A stretch of DNA of 35,978 nt, from positions 1 to 35,978 of the forward strand of contig NZ_JAPVLQ010000014.1 of the NCBI RefSeq assembly GCF_027158005.1. Reading direction: 5' to 3'. The notes beneath the pieces were generated by a model, which was not told the origin of the DNA, did not search any database, and saw nothing but the letters and a program-made list of their open reading frames with translations. The position numbers and the translations under genes were made by a program. Shown here in pieces: positions 16,064 to 24,748 of this stretch. This DNA is from Rhodococcus sp. H36-A4 (lineage in GTDB: Bacteria > Actinomycetota > Actinomycetes > Mycobacteriales > Mycobacteriaceae). Position 1 is the stretch's first letter. Each line of letters opens with the position of its first letter.

Positions 16064-16540
16064 ATGGCAGAACCGACGACGAGCACTTTCGGTTTCGAGG
16101 AATCTGTAGAACCGGCAGTATTCGATCGATTCCCAAAGCTGAAGATCGCAGCACTTGAACTCGGTTGGGACTGGGTCGTCCCCTTCGGATGGCGCCTGGA
16201 CGCTGTGTGGGAGAAGCATCGCGCCGACTTGCCCCACGTATCACGCAAACCCTCCGAATGCCTGCGTGAGCATTTCTGGTTCAGTACCCAGCCATTGGAA
16301 GAGCCAGAGAAGCCCGAGTTCACCGAGAACGTCTTCCGCATGTTCGAAGACGCGGGATTCGCGGACAGGCTCATGTTCTCTTCGGACTACCCGCACTGGG
16401 ACTACGATTCACCGTACGAGTCTGTTCCAGAGCACTTTCCGGACGCTCGACGCCGACGAATCCTCGGCCGCAATGCGAGCACACTGTACAAACTCCCGCT
16501 CCGCGCCGCACGCGGACTGACCTCGCCCACCGCGCTGTGA
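16064..16540 (+). pseudogene. 5'-truncated amidohydrolase (Amidohydro_2) remnant
   Basis: A 158-residue frame corresponding to only the C-terminal half of metal-dependent amidohydrolases of the PF04909 type (normally 300-400 residues). Family sequence starts at about residue 17 (AVFDRFPKLKIAALELGWDW) and continues through FWFSTQPLEEPE, the metal-binding Asp in LMFSSDYPHWDYDSP and the closing RRRILGRNASTLYKL. The N-terminal barrel strands with the HxH metal site are absent. Upstream DNA to the TauE gene does not encode them. An ATG and an AT-rich promoter-like element now precede the fragment, so it may be expressed, but it should not be catalytic. Its stop overlaps the GTG of the next gene by 4 bp. 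Confidence 0.7.
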
Positions 16541-17736
16541 CGCCGGTGAGACGCCTCAGCGGCGTACTGAACTACGACGACACACGCGCGGCGGCTCGGC
16601 GCACCCTACCGAGATCGATCTTCGAGTATGTCGACGCTGGTTCGGAAGACGAACTGACGCTGGGATGGAACCGAGACGCCTACCGCGATTTGGCTTTCGC
16701 GCCGCGCGGTGCAACATGGGTTCCCGAACCGGAGCTGGGACGGACCATTCTGGGCGTCCCGTCCAGCATGCCGATTCTCACCGCACCTTGCGGAGGCATG
16801 CGGCTTCTCCACCCTGAGGGCGATCTGGCCATCACGCGTGCCGCCGCGGCGGCGGGAATCATCCCGGTCGTTACCAGTGCGTCCGGATATTCGCTGGAGC
16901 AGATCGCCGACGAACCGGGCACAAAGTTTTTCCAAGCGTATCGTTTTTCCGACGAAAACGCGATGAAAACCCTGGTCGGACGCGCGAACAAAGCCGGCTA
17001 CCACGCCCTGGTGGCCACGATCGACACCGCTGTCGGCGGAAATCGTGAGCGCGATTTTCGGAATGGCTTCAGCTATAACATGAGAATCGACCTGGCGAAC
17101 ATCACCAGAATGGCACCCAAAGTCATGACCCGTCCGGGGTGGGTCTATCGGTTCATGCGGGACGGCATGCCCTTCGAGCTACCCAATACCGCGGACATCA
17201 CCCCGGATAGGCAGCCGATGGAGTTGTCAGCCCTCACTCGCTCGGGAAAATCCTCGCACTCCCCCGACTGGGACGACATCGCTTGGATGCGAGCCAACTG
17301 GGACGGCCCCCTGGTCGTCAAAGGGGTTTTGACAGTCGCCGACGCACGTCGCGCACAATCGCTTGGTGCCGACGGCATAATCGTTTCCAACCACGGCGGA
17401 CGCCAACTCGACGGCGCACCGGCGTCGTTGCGGGCACTCGGCCCAATAGTGGACGTCGTCGGCGACACGATGGAAGTACTCGTCGACGGCGGAATCCGCC
17501 GCGGTGCCGACATCGCGAAAGCGCTGTCCGTCGGCGCACGCGCAGTGCTCGTCGGCCGCTACACCGCGTTCGGATTGGCTGCAGCCGGCGAGGCCGGGGT
17601 CGCCCATGTTCTCGAGCATCTTCGAAGTCAACTCTTCCGCACCATGCAGCTGATGGGGTGCGCGGACATCGAAGACCTCGACGGCAGCTGGGTGCAGCAG
17701 GCCACAACTTCTAGCCTCGGGCTTTCACGCCGGTAG
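16537..17736 (+). CDS. FMN-dependent alpha-hydroxy-acid oxidase/dehydrogenase
   Basis: A 399-residue TIM-barrel flavoenzyme of the L-lactate dehydrogenase / glycolate oxidase / mandelate dehydrogenase family, oxidising an (S)-2-hydroxy acid. Visible are SIFEYVDAGSEDE (N-terminal helix), PILTAPCGGMRLLHPEGD, the catalytic His-Gly-Gly-Arg in IVSNHGGRQLDGAP, and the FMN phosphate site VLVDGGIRRGADIAKAL and AVLVGRYTAFGLAAAGEAG. The substrate cannot be told. The start is GTG, overlapping the amidohydrolase stop (GTGA), so the two were probably one catabolic operon. The last codons (SLGLSRR and stop) lie inside the left inverted repeat of the IS1380-like element, so the original C-terminus has been replaced. 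Confidence 0.85.
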   Translation: MTPVRRLSGVLNYDDTRAAARRTLPRSIFEYVDAGSEDELTLGWNRDAYRDLAFAPRGATWVPEPELGRTILGVPSSMPILTAPCGGMRLLHPEGDLAITRAAAAAGIIPVVTSASGYSLEQIADEPGTKFFQAYRFSDENAMKTLVGRANKAGYHALVATIDTAVGGNRERDFRNGFSYNMRIDLANITRMAPKVMTRPGWVYRFMRDGMPFELPNTADITPDRQPMELSALTRSGKSSHSPDWDDIAWMRANWDGPLVVKGVLTVADARRAQSLGADGIIVSNHGGRQLDGAPASLRALGPIVDVVGDTMEVLVDGGIRRGADIAKALSVGARAVLVGRYTAFGLAAAGEAGVAHVLEHLRSQLFRTMQLMGCADIEDLDGSWVQQATTSSLGLSRR

Positions 17737-17760
17737 GTAGGCGCGGCGTGTCAGAAAAGA

Positions 17761-17833
17761 AGAATGGTGCTCTGAGCTGCGAAGATTGATCTTGCGAAGG
17801 AAACAATCCAGCCAGCACGAGGAGCACCATTCT
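17761..17833 (+). promoter_or_regulatory. Fold-back stem covering the transposase ribosome site
   Basis: AGAATGGTGCTC (17761-17772) and GAGCACCATTCT (17822-17833) are a perfect 12-bp inverted repeat 49 bases apart. The right arm holds the GGAGC ribosome-site candidate and ends one base before the transposase GTG. An RNA reading in from outside would form the stem and hide the start, a known way for an IS to avoid activation by neighbouring promoters (as in IS10 and IS50). The role here is inferred. Confidence 0.55.
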
Positions 17834-17834
17834 G

Positions 17835-18736
17835 GTGAGCAAGTCTACGTCGTCGTACCCCGCCCTGTCCGTCGATGCCACCGGAACCGGGTCGTGTCGC
17901 ACGCCGGCGCCGTGACGCTGCTCCGCACCGCGGAAGTCACCGGCGTAGCCACCGCGCTGTCCGAGGCGCTGTCACCGTGGCGGTAACCGTTGGCGCAGTT
18001 ACCTAACGTGTACTAGGCACGGCCGGGGAAGAAGGTCCTCGTCCGCACCGACGGCGCTGGCTCGAGCCACAAATGCCTCACTTGGCTGCACACGCGAGGA
18101 GTGTCGTATTCGATCGGGTTCGGGCTCACCGACGCGATGGTCGCCGCCCTCGTCGATGTCCCCGACACAACATGGTCGGTCGCCCTCGACGACGCCGAGA
18201 GGGTCCGCGACGGCGCGTGGGTCATCGACGCCACCGGCATCGTCGACCTGACCTCGTGGCCGGCCGGGATGCGCGTGATCATCCGAAAGGAACGCCCGCA
18301 CCCCGGCGCGCAGCTTCGGTTCACCGATTCCGACGGTCTCCGACTGACTGCGTTCGCCACCAACACGGTCGGCGGGAAGATTCAGGATCTCGAACTGCGG
18401 CACCGCCGCCGCGCCCGGTGTGAGGACCGCATCCGCACCGCCAAGGACACCGGGCTGACAAATTTCCCGCTGCACGGCTTCGACCAGAACCGCATCTGGT
18501 TGGCGATCGTCGAACTTGCTCTGGACCTGATGGCGTGGACTCAGATGCTCGGCTTCACCGACCATGATGCACGCCGGTGGGAGCCCAAACGTGTTCGTCT
18601 GCGGGTGTTCTCGGTCGCCGGCCGCATCGCCACCCACGACCGCCGCACGCACCTGCGCCTTCCACAGAACGCACAGTGGTCGACGTTGATCGTCACCGCA
18701 CTGACCTGGTTGGCGGCGCTGACCGCGCCCGCCTGA
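17835..18736 (+). pseudogene. IS1380-family transposase, frameshifted and internally deleted
   Basis: Starts GTG with SKSTSSYPALSVDATGTG. A one-base deletion near 17890 then shifts the frame; the continuation VVSHAGAVTLLRTAEVTGVA is in another frame and ends at a TAA after LSPWR (17984-17986), where the related proteins have Lys. After about 20 bp more, the sequence jumps to the C-terminal half, KKVLVRTDGAGSSHKCLTW (from about 18020), which stays open to the TGA at 18736. That half includes RVIIRKERPHPGAQLRFTD, the YREK-like region DLELRHRRRARCEDRIRTAK and the tail FSVAGRIATHDRR. Roughly 0.5 kb is missing from the middle. Inactive. Confidence 0.85.
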
Positions 18737-18900
18737 CCGCAATTCACCCGACCCAACGACACGAAAGAACCCCACGCCTCGGACCGTGGAACCGAGCACC
18801 CGCCGATCGACATCGGCAACGCCATCGTGCGCTAACGAGTCCGAAACACCATCTCGACCAGCTCAGGCCAGCACATCAGCTCGACGAAAGATCGAGGCTA

Positions 18901-19167
18901 AGCGCCGCACTTTTGTTCATCAAGAGTGGATAGCTATATTCTGGGTTCGATACTGATGCCACGCCCAAAGGCGCGACCGGAAAGATCCTCGAGCGGAGGA
19001 TCGACACCGCAACTCTATTCGAAGCGGGCATCCATTCCTGATCGACTCATCGACAGGAACACTGTGCTGCGCCTCTGGATGCCGGACCCACCGTGTGGAG
19101 TAACGACCATTGCTGGCATGGGCAGACGATATCGTGAAGGATTCACGACTGTCCCGTAAGTTTGCGT
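18901..19167. other. Gene-poor stretch right of the IS
   Basis: No intact gene is apparent. It holds a possible acyl-CoA-ligase tail (18934-19041) and a short inverted repeat (GATCCTC at 18984-18990 with GAGGATC at 18996-19002). The rest, up to the end of the M50 protease gene, shows nothing recognisable. The 164 bp before it (18737-18900) is the non-coding right end of the IS. Confidence 0.5.
18934..19041 (+). pseudogene. Possible C-terminal scrap of an acyl-CoA ligase
   Basis: Between TAG (18931) and TGA (19039) one frame reads DATPKGATGKILERRIDTAT. PK-x-ATGKIL-x-R closely matches the catalytic-lysine motif at the C-terminus of AMP-forming acyl-CoA synthetases (PKTATGKILRR). Nothing upstream in this frame belongs to that family because the IS end begins at 18900. 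If real, it is what remains of a ligase gene cut by the rearrangement. A motif this short could arise by chance. Confidence 0.35.
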
Positions 19168-19926
19168 TCAAGTCCAGAATCGCATGAGGTAATTACCGTA
19201 CTGCGCGTAGACCTCTGGAATTCCAGACAGACCGAATATCCAATATATCGCGCCGAAAAATGCCGAATTGATAGCCGGGACGAACAAGAATGCGACGAGA
19301 ACAAGAATTCCGTAGCCCTTGAAATTCGCGAGCGCACGGCGGGTGTCGTACGACAGATATGGCTCGAGTGCGGCGTAGCCGTCGAGACCCGGAACCGGGA
19401 GCAGATTGAGAATTGTGGCCATAACTTGAAGAAATGCCAGAAAACTGAGGCCCCACCAGAAGACGAGGTGGTCGCCGTTCATCCCCCAGATGCGGATCAC
19501 CGCCAGAAGCAGTATGGCAATCAGTGCATTTGAGGTTGGGCCGGCAAGCGCGATTCGACGCTGAACGTGGGGCGCAAACATGCCCGAACGCACATAGACG
19601 GCACCGCCGGGCAATCCGATTCCGCCGATGGCAATGAAGATGATCGGGAGCACGACCGACAAGAGCGGGTGCGAATATTTCAGTGGGTTGAGCGTCAGAT
19701 ACCCACGCAGTTCCACCTCGTGGTCACCGGCACGGAACGCGGTGATTGCATGTCCGAACTCGTGCAGGCAGACCGAGACGATCCATCCGGCCAGAACCAG
19801 TACGAAAACACCTGCGCGTGCCCACGTCGAGGTCGCCTCGGCCGTCCATGCCAGCGCGCCACCGGCGGCTGCGACGGCGAGAACCCCGAGGAATATCGGA
19901 CTCGGCTTCACCGCACCAGCAACCAC
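19168..19926 (-). CDS. M50-family site-2-type membrane zinc protease (Rv0359-like)
   Basis: A 252-residue intramembrane metalloprotease. The zinc-binding HExxH motif is in SVCLHEFGHAITAFRAGD (third helix). The third ligand is in ATILNLLPVPGLDGYAAL (N-x-x-P-x-x-x-x-D-G). Helices flank both. The C-terminus FGLSGIPEVYAQYGNYLMRFW is short, with no PDZ domain, as in the small actinobacterial S2P-like proteins. The substrate is unknown. Its start overlaps the end of the Rv0358-like gene by 19 bp, so the pair is translationally coupled, in the Mycobacterium order. Confidence 0.85.
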   Translation of the reverse strand: MVAGAVKPSPIFLGVLAVAAAGGALAWTAEATSTWARAGVFVLVLAGWIVSVCLHEFGHAITAFRAGDHEVELRGYLTLNPLKYSHPLLSVVLPIIFIAIGGIGLPGGAVYVRSGMFAPHVQRRIALAGPTSNALIAILLLAVIRIWGMNGDHLVFWWGLSFLAFLQVMATILNLLPVPGLDGYAALEPYLSYDTRRALANFKGYGILVLVAFLFVPAINSAFFGAIYWIFGLSGIPEVYAQYGNYLMRFWT

Positions 19927-20582
19927 TCCTGGTCGTGGCGGTAGAACGTCGAGCGCTTCACCTCACGATCACCCGGAACGCCGTCGCGCGTCAGTTGCGC
20001 AGCGTTTGCCCCGAGCTGCATCGCGCGGCCGACAGTCCACCGTCGTTCGAACAAGCAACGACGGCCGATGACACGGGCCTTCAAACCGGGCATCTCGGAC
20101 GTCGGCATCACTTCTACACCGGAGACAGTTCCCGAGAAGAGCTTGGTGTCGTCCACATACGCCTCGCCCTCCAGATCGCCGGCGTTTCCTTCGACCAACG
20201 CTTTTCCTACTATTGCCTTGCCCGCATCGTCACGAATGAGTGGCGTCGGGGTGGCAGTGCCGGTCATCGCCACCTTCGCGGCGCGTGAACCACTTCCGAG
20301 CCGGTAGTTGCTGCCCGCTGCGGTTGTCGTTTCGGGGACGAATGCAAGCTCGATGTGCAGGCGTTCGGTCCGCATGAGTCTGGTCAGTACAGCTGCCAAC
20401 GATGCGTCGTCACCGAGGACGATCACTCGCGGATCCAGCGCTGCACCCACCGCCGAAAACAATATGTCGCATTCGTCGTTCGTGGGGATCTTCGAAGCCG
20501 ACGTCAACGGAACGTCGGTCAGTGTGATCGGCAGAAGCGGAGTTCCGCATTGCAAGACGAACGGTGTCACAGTGCTCCCCAT
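19908..20582 (-). CDS. Rv0358-like conserved protein
   Basis: A 224-residue soluble protein with no signal or membrane segment. Visible segments are TPFVLQCGTPLLPITLTDVP, DECDILFSAVGAALDPRVIVLGDDASLAAVLTRLM, and the C-terminal RRCLFERRWTVGRAMQLGANAAQL. It has no recognised catalytic motif. It matches the position and size of mycobacterial Rv0358, divergent from purA. The ATG at 20582 is chosen; the frame is open to 20846 but that overlaps purA. Coupling to the M50 protease suggests a shared role, which is not known. Confidence 0.7.
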   Translation of the reverse strand: MGSTVTPFVLQCGTPLLPITLTDVPLTSASKIPTNDECDILFSAVGAALDPRVIVLGDDASLAAVLTRLMRTERLHIELAFVPETTTAAGSNYRLGSGSRAAKVAMTGTATPTPLIRDDAGKAIVGKALVEGNAGDLEGEAYVDDTKLFSGTVSGVEVMPTSEMPGLKARVIGRRCLFERRWTVGRAMQLGANAAQLTRDGVPGDREVKRSTFYRHDQEWLLVR

Positions 20583-20667
20583 GCGGGCCGGTTGACGGCC
20601 CGAGCCTTGTCTCGAGTTTTTCGCATACTGTCTGAAGTCTTCCGCATACTTTCGCCAACCACCGTAG

Positions 20668-22083
<1,416 letters not shown>

Positions 22084-22099
22084 ATTCTGCAGTATCCAT

Positions 22100-22145
22100 A
22101 TATCGGCCCTGAGAACTCGAGTTCTCAGGGCCGATATTTTTATTT
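22100..22145 (+). terminator. purA rho-independent terminator
   Basis: A perfect 38-bp palindrome (22100-22137), centred on CTCGAG with arms ATATCGGCCCTGAGAACT and its exact complement, followed by TTTTATTT. It starts 16 bp after the purA stop. Confidence 0.9.
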
Positions 22146-22491
22146 CTGGACGTCGTCGAAGTAACAAAACTGTTTACCCACTTTTCGGGCATTTTTAATA
22201 AAAGATACTTTTATCTGCTGAACGACTTGCTGACTTTCTAAATGAATAAATGCGCTTTTACGTACATATTTTCGTCGTCTTGTGTCAACCAGGGAACTCG
22301 GCCATTTTCTGGTAAAGGGTAGGTAAATAATCTTTTGGACTTTTAAGTTTGCCTAGGTAACAAACCGGCTAGTCTTGACGACACAATGGAAACCGCACCC
22401 AGTTGCGTGGGCCAACCGAGGCCAACTGGACCCAATCGGGTCGACCCCATTCGGCCTACTCACTGGGTCACACCAGAGAAAGCAGAACGAT
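22138..22491 (+). promoter_or_regulatory. AT-rich leader/promoter region of the SipW operon
   Basis: A gene-free stretch clearly richer in A and T than its surroundings, especially 22160-22345. It contains a small inverted repeat ATAAAA-GATAC-TTTTAT around 22199-22215. TAGGTAA occurs twice, at 22320 and 22354; the second is inside GTTTGCCTAGGTAACAAAC, an imperfect palindrome. TAGTCT at 22370 fits the actinobacterial -10 form TANNNT. The operon promoter and a regulator site should be here; I cannot fix the start point. Confidence 0.4.
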
Positions 22492-23058
22492 ATGAAAAAA
22501 GCAACCAAAGGCGCAGTAGCCGCAGGCGCGGCAGCTGTACTGCTGCTCGGTGGTTTGGGATCCTTCGCTCTGTGGAGTGACAGCGAAGAGATCGACGGTG
22601 GAACCATCGAGTCGGGCGAGTTGTCGCTGACCGAAGCGACGGCACCAGTGTGGCGTCAGACGACAACTGATGTGAACGCAGCGAGCGTCATCCCCGTCAT
22701 TGCGGATTACAGGATCGTTCCGGGTGACGTCATCACCTACTCGGCTACCTACAACATCTTGGCCGAGGGCAATAATCTGCTGGCCGATTTGTCGGTCGAC
22801 ATCGATGACATAGCGCCGGGCCTGGGCAACGAACAGCTGGATGAGGCTGTCGATGTCACTATCGCTGCGACATCAGGTGGTACGACGCTACCGACCGACG
22901 GCAACGCTGTTCGAATCACGTCTACCAACCAAACGGTAGACCTCACAATCACATTCGCATTCGATGAGGGCACCGAAAACCAGGACGCGCAGAATCAGCA
23001 ACTCAACCTCGAGGCCTTCACTCTTGTGCTCCAGCAGTCTCGGACACCGGCTCCGTAA
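22492..23058 (+). CDS. SipW-dependent-type exported protein (alternate signal peptide family)
   Basis: A 188-residue secreted protein, first gene of the operon. The N-terminus MKKATKGAVAAGAAAVLLLGG is followed by GSFALWSDSEEIDGGTIESG. Trp28 and Asp30 followed by a GG and SG pattern are typical of signal peptides cut by SipW-like peptidases, not the usual AxA. The mature part is all-beta in character (IVPGDVITYSATYNILAEG, VDLTITFAFDEGTENQD), like camelysin/TasA-type proteins. It looks like the actinobacterial alternate-signal-mediated exported protein family described in TIGRFAMs from Rhodococcus. It contains no Cys. A role as a fibre or matrix subunit is inference. The ATG at 22492 is chosen because it gives the signal; the frame is open to 22375. 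Confidence 0.8.
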   Translation: MKKATKGAVAAGAAAVLLLGGLGSFALWSDSEEIDGGTIESGELSLTEATAPVWRQTTTDVNAASVIPVIADYRIVPGDVITYSATYNILAEGNNLLADLSVDIDDIAPGLGNEQLDEAVDVTIAATSGGTTLPTDGNAVRITSTNQTVDLTITFAFDEGTENQDAQNQQLNLEAFTLVLQQSRTPAP

Positions 23059-23070
23059 ACGAGTCTCGGG

Positions 23071-23634
23071 TTGAAGCACAGTCGGTACTGGGCGCTCGCA
23101 GCTGCGTCCGTCGTCGTGGTGGTCTTCGGATCAGCACAGACGACGGGCGCGTTGTGGCGCGATCAGGATGCGATTGCCGGTGGAACCATTACTTCGGGCA
23201 CTTTGGACATCAAGGTGGGTCCATCGGGTACCGAGGTGAACAACTACACCCTTGCGGCGTTGGGGTCGAAGAATTTGGGACCCAACGGGTTCTCGCAGGC
23301 ACCGCTATCGATTCGCAATGCGGGCAATCAGCCGTTCAACTATCGGCTGCAAGGTACATCCGTCAGCGGGGCGACCCCCATCCCGTTCAACTTGACGATC
23401 ACCAAAGTTGCTGCAGCAGCCAACTGCGTAGTGAACGGCGGTGCGCCGACCGGTAGCACGACAGTTCTGTTCAACGGACCAGCATCGAGCGCGCAAGTTC
23501 CAGTTGCTCCCGCCGCCAGATTGCTGGCACCGACAGCGAACGAGGTGTGGTGCTTTCGATTGGCCACGGTTGCCGAACCACCTCAGAGCGCGACTTCGCA
23601 GGTCGCCTTTTCGTTCAGGGCGGATCAGACATGA
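23071..23634 (+). CDS. SipW-dependent-type exported protein
   Basis: A 187-residue protein with MKHSRYWALAAASVVVVVFG, then TTGALWRDQDAIAGGTITSG: the same W-x-D and G-T-I-x-SG signature as the first gene. The mature domain has PLSIRNAGNQPFNYRLQGTS (a strand pattern with N-x-G shared by camelysin-like proteins), two Cys (AANCVVNGG and VWCFRL) that may pair, and the ending QVAFSFRAD. The start is TTG, 12 bp after the preceding stop. Its stop overlaps the peptidase ATG (ATGA), so substrate and peptidase are translated together. Confidence 0.8.
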   Translation: MKHSRYWALAAASVVVVVFGSAQTTGALWRDQDAIAGGTITSGTLDIKVGPSGTEVNNYTLAALGSKNLGPNGFSQAPLSIRNAGNQPFNYRLQGTSVSGATPIPFNLTITKVAAAANCVVNGGAPTGSTTVLFNGPASSAQVPVAPAARLLAPTANEVWCFRLATVAEPPQSATSQVAFSFRADQT

Positions 23635-24230
23635 GTTCCGATGGCGACACCGAAATCATCCCGACTGTTTCGACAGAGAAGGCCGACGAGCATACCGGGG
23701 TCCGGTGGTGGTTCAGCCGGATCGTTTCTTACACATTGCTCGCGGTGATGCTCGTGATTTTGGCTGTGACAGTGGTAATTCCGCGAGTCACAGGGTCGAC
23801 CCCGTACACGATTCTCACCTCGTCGATGCGGCCTACTTATCCGCCGGGAACTCTCGTGGTCGTGAAACCGGTCGATCCTCTCGAGCTCGGAGTCGGTACC
23901 CCCATTACCTACCAATTTGCCTCGGGATTGCCGGAATTGGTGACGCACCGGATAGTGGCGACCAGACAGAGCGGTGCGGGTGAACTTACCTTCATCACCC
24001 GAGGAGACAACAATGGGTCCGACGACGAAAACCCAGTGCAGGTCGGCCAGATTCGCGGAAAAGTGTGGTACGCGATTCCATATATGGGCTACGCCAACAA
24101 TTGGCTCAACGGTGAGCAGCGCAAGATCACGGTGACTGTCATCGTCATCGGCTTGGCCGGCTACGCGTTGTTCATGTTCGCCGGGGCAGGGGTGGATCAT
24201 CACAAGAAGCGGAAGGAGCTGCAATCGTAA
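23631..24230 (+). CDS. SipW/ER-type signal peptidase I
   Basis: A 199-residue membrane serine protease. The first membrane helix is SYTLLAVMLVILAVTVVIP (residues 33-51). The nucleophile is Ser65 in ILTSSMRPTYPPGTLV. The general base is His106 in LVTHRIV, where ordinary bacterial SPase I has Lys. The third conserved box is FITRGDNNGSDDE with Asp126. A second helix (VTVIVIGLAGYALFMFAGAG) and a Lys/Arg tail close the protein. This Ser-His type is shared with Bacillus SipW, archaea and the eukaryotic ER, and in Bacillus processes TasA. It should cut the neighbouring exported proteins. The ATG at 23631 overlaps the upstream stop. Confidence 0.88.
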   Translation: MSSDGDTEIIPTVSTEKADEHTGVRWWFSRIVSYTLLAVMLVILAVTVVIPRVTGSTPYTILTSSMRPTYPPGTLVVVKPVDPLELGVGTPITYQFASGLPELVTHRIVATRQSGAGELTFITRGDNNGSDDENPVQVGQIRGKVWYAIPYMGYANNWLNGEQRKITVTVIVIGLAGYALFMFAGAGVDHHKKRKELQS

Positions 24231-24748
24231 TGAACCACAGTGCGACCGTTGGCTCCGTAGCAGCTTGCGCAGCTGTGGCGGTTCTGGTCCTCATCGGTGC
24301 AGGTCCGGCACGACCCCAGCATACGGTCCTTTACAGCAATGATGGTGTGACATGGGCGTCGACGTTGTCGACACCCATGTTCGACCGAGAGATTCGTTGG
24401 GTACCCGGTGATGCTCGCACCTCGCAGTTCCACATTTACAACGACACCGAAAATGATGGTCGAGTGCAGTTGATGGTCGAGAGTGACAATTCGTCTTTCG
24501 CGCGGTCGTTGAGTGTGTCGATCGATGGTGACGAAACTGGTTCGGCATGTGCTTCGTCGAAGGTCGCAGCCGGTGCACAGCATCGAATCGATACTCAGCT
24601 CAGCATGGCGGACGATACCGAGAACCACACCCAGAAGTCCACGACCGGAATTGATCTCGTGGTGCGATGGGACAATGAAGACGACTTGCCGTGCTCCGTT
24701 TCGGAAGGTCGAGGGATGGGCGAGGAACAGGAAGGGGCGCAGCGCTGA
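24230..24748 (+). CDS. Small secreted protein of the SipW operon, family unknown
   Basis: A 172-residue protein. A hydrophobic N-terminus (VGSVAACAAVAVLVLIGAG) is followed by PARPQHTVLYSND without the W-x-D...SG signature of its neighbours, so it may use ordinary signal peptidase or stay anchored. The mature domain has IRWVPGDARTSQFHIYNDTENDGRVQLMV; the VPGD followed by F-x-x-x-N pattern also occurs in the two downstream exported proteins, suggesting a common beta-sandwich fold. Two Cys (GSACASS, LPCSVS). It is joined to its neighbours by one-base and three-base overlaps (TAATG and TGATG). The function is not recognised; a minor subunit, cap or adaptor is possible. Confidence 0.7.
   Translation: MNHSATVGSVAACAAVAVLVLIGAGPARPQHTVLYSNDGVTWASTLSTPMFDREIRWVPGDARTSQFHIYNDTENDGRVQLMVESDNSSFARSLSVSIDGDETGSACASSKVAAGAQHRIDTQLSMADDTENHTQKSTTGIDLVVRWDNEDDLPCSVSEGRGMGEEQEGAQR

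Larger units (their letters stand above)
17712..18900 (+). mobile_element. Decayed IS1380-family insertion sequence
   Basis: The ends are imperfect inverted repeats: TAGCCTCGGGCTTTC at 17712-17726, and at 18886-18900 a sequence whose reverse complement is TAGCCTCGATCTTTC (13 of 15 match). The 1189-bp span is shorter than the roughly 1.7 kb usual for this family because the transposase gene has lost its middle. No target duplication is seen (CTTC on the left, AGCG on the right), so one flank has probably been rearranged. Confidence 0.75.

Noticed and set aside
18926..19159. 77-residue frame right of the IS
   Set aside because: There is no family, no ribosome site, and codon use is unlike the neighbours; a different frame here shows the ligase-like motif instead.
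22199..22215. AT-rich repeat in the SipW leader considered as a CRISPR or phage attachment site
   Set aside because: It is a single small stem with no repeats, integrase gene or tRNA nearby.
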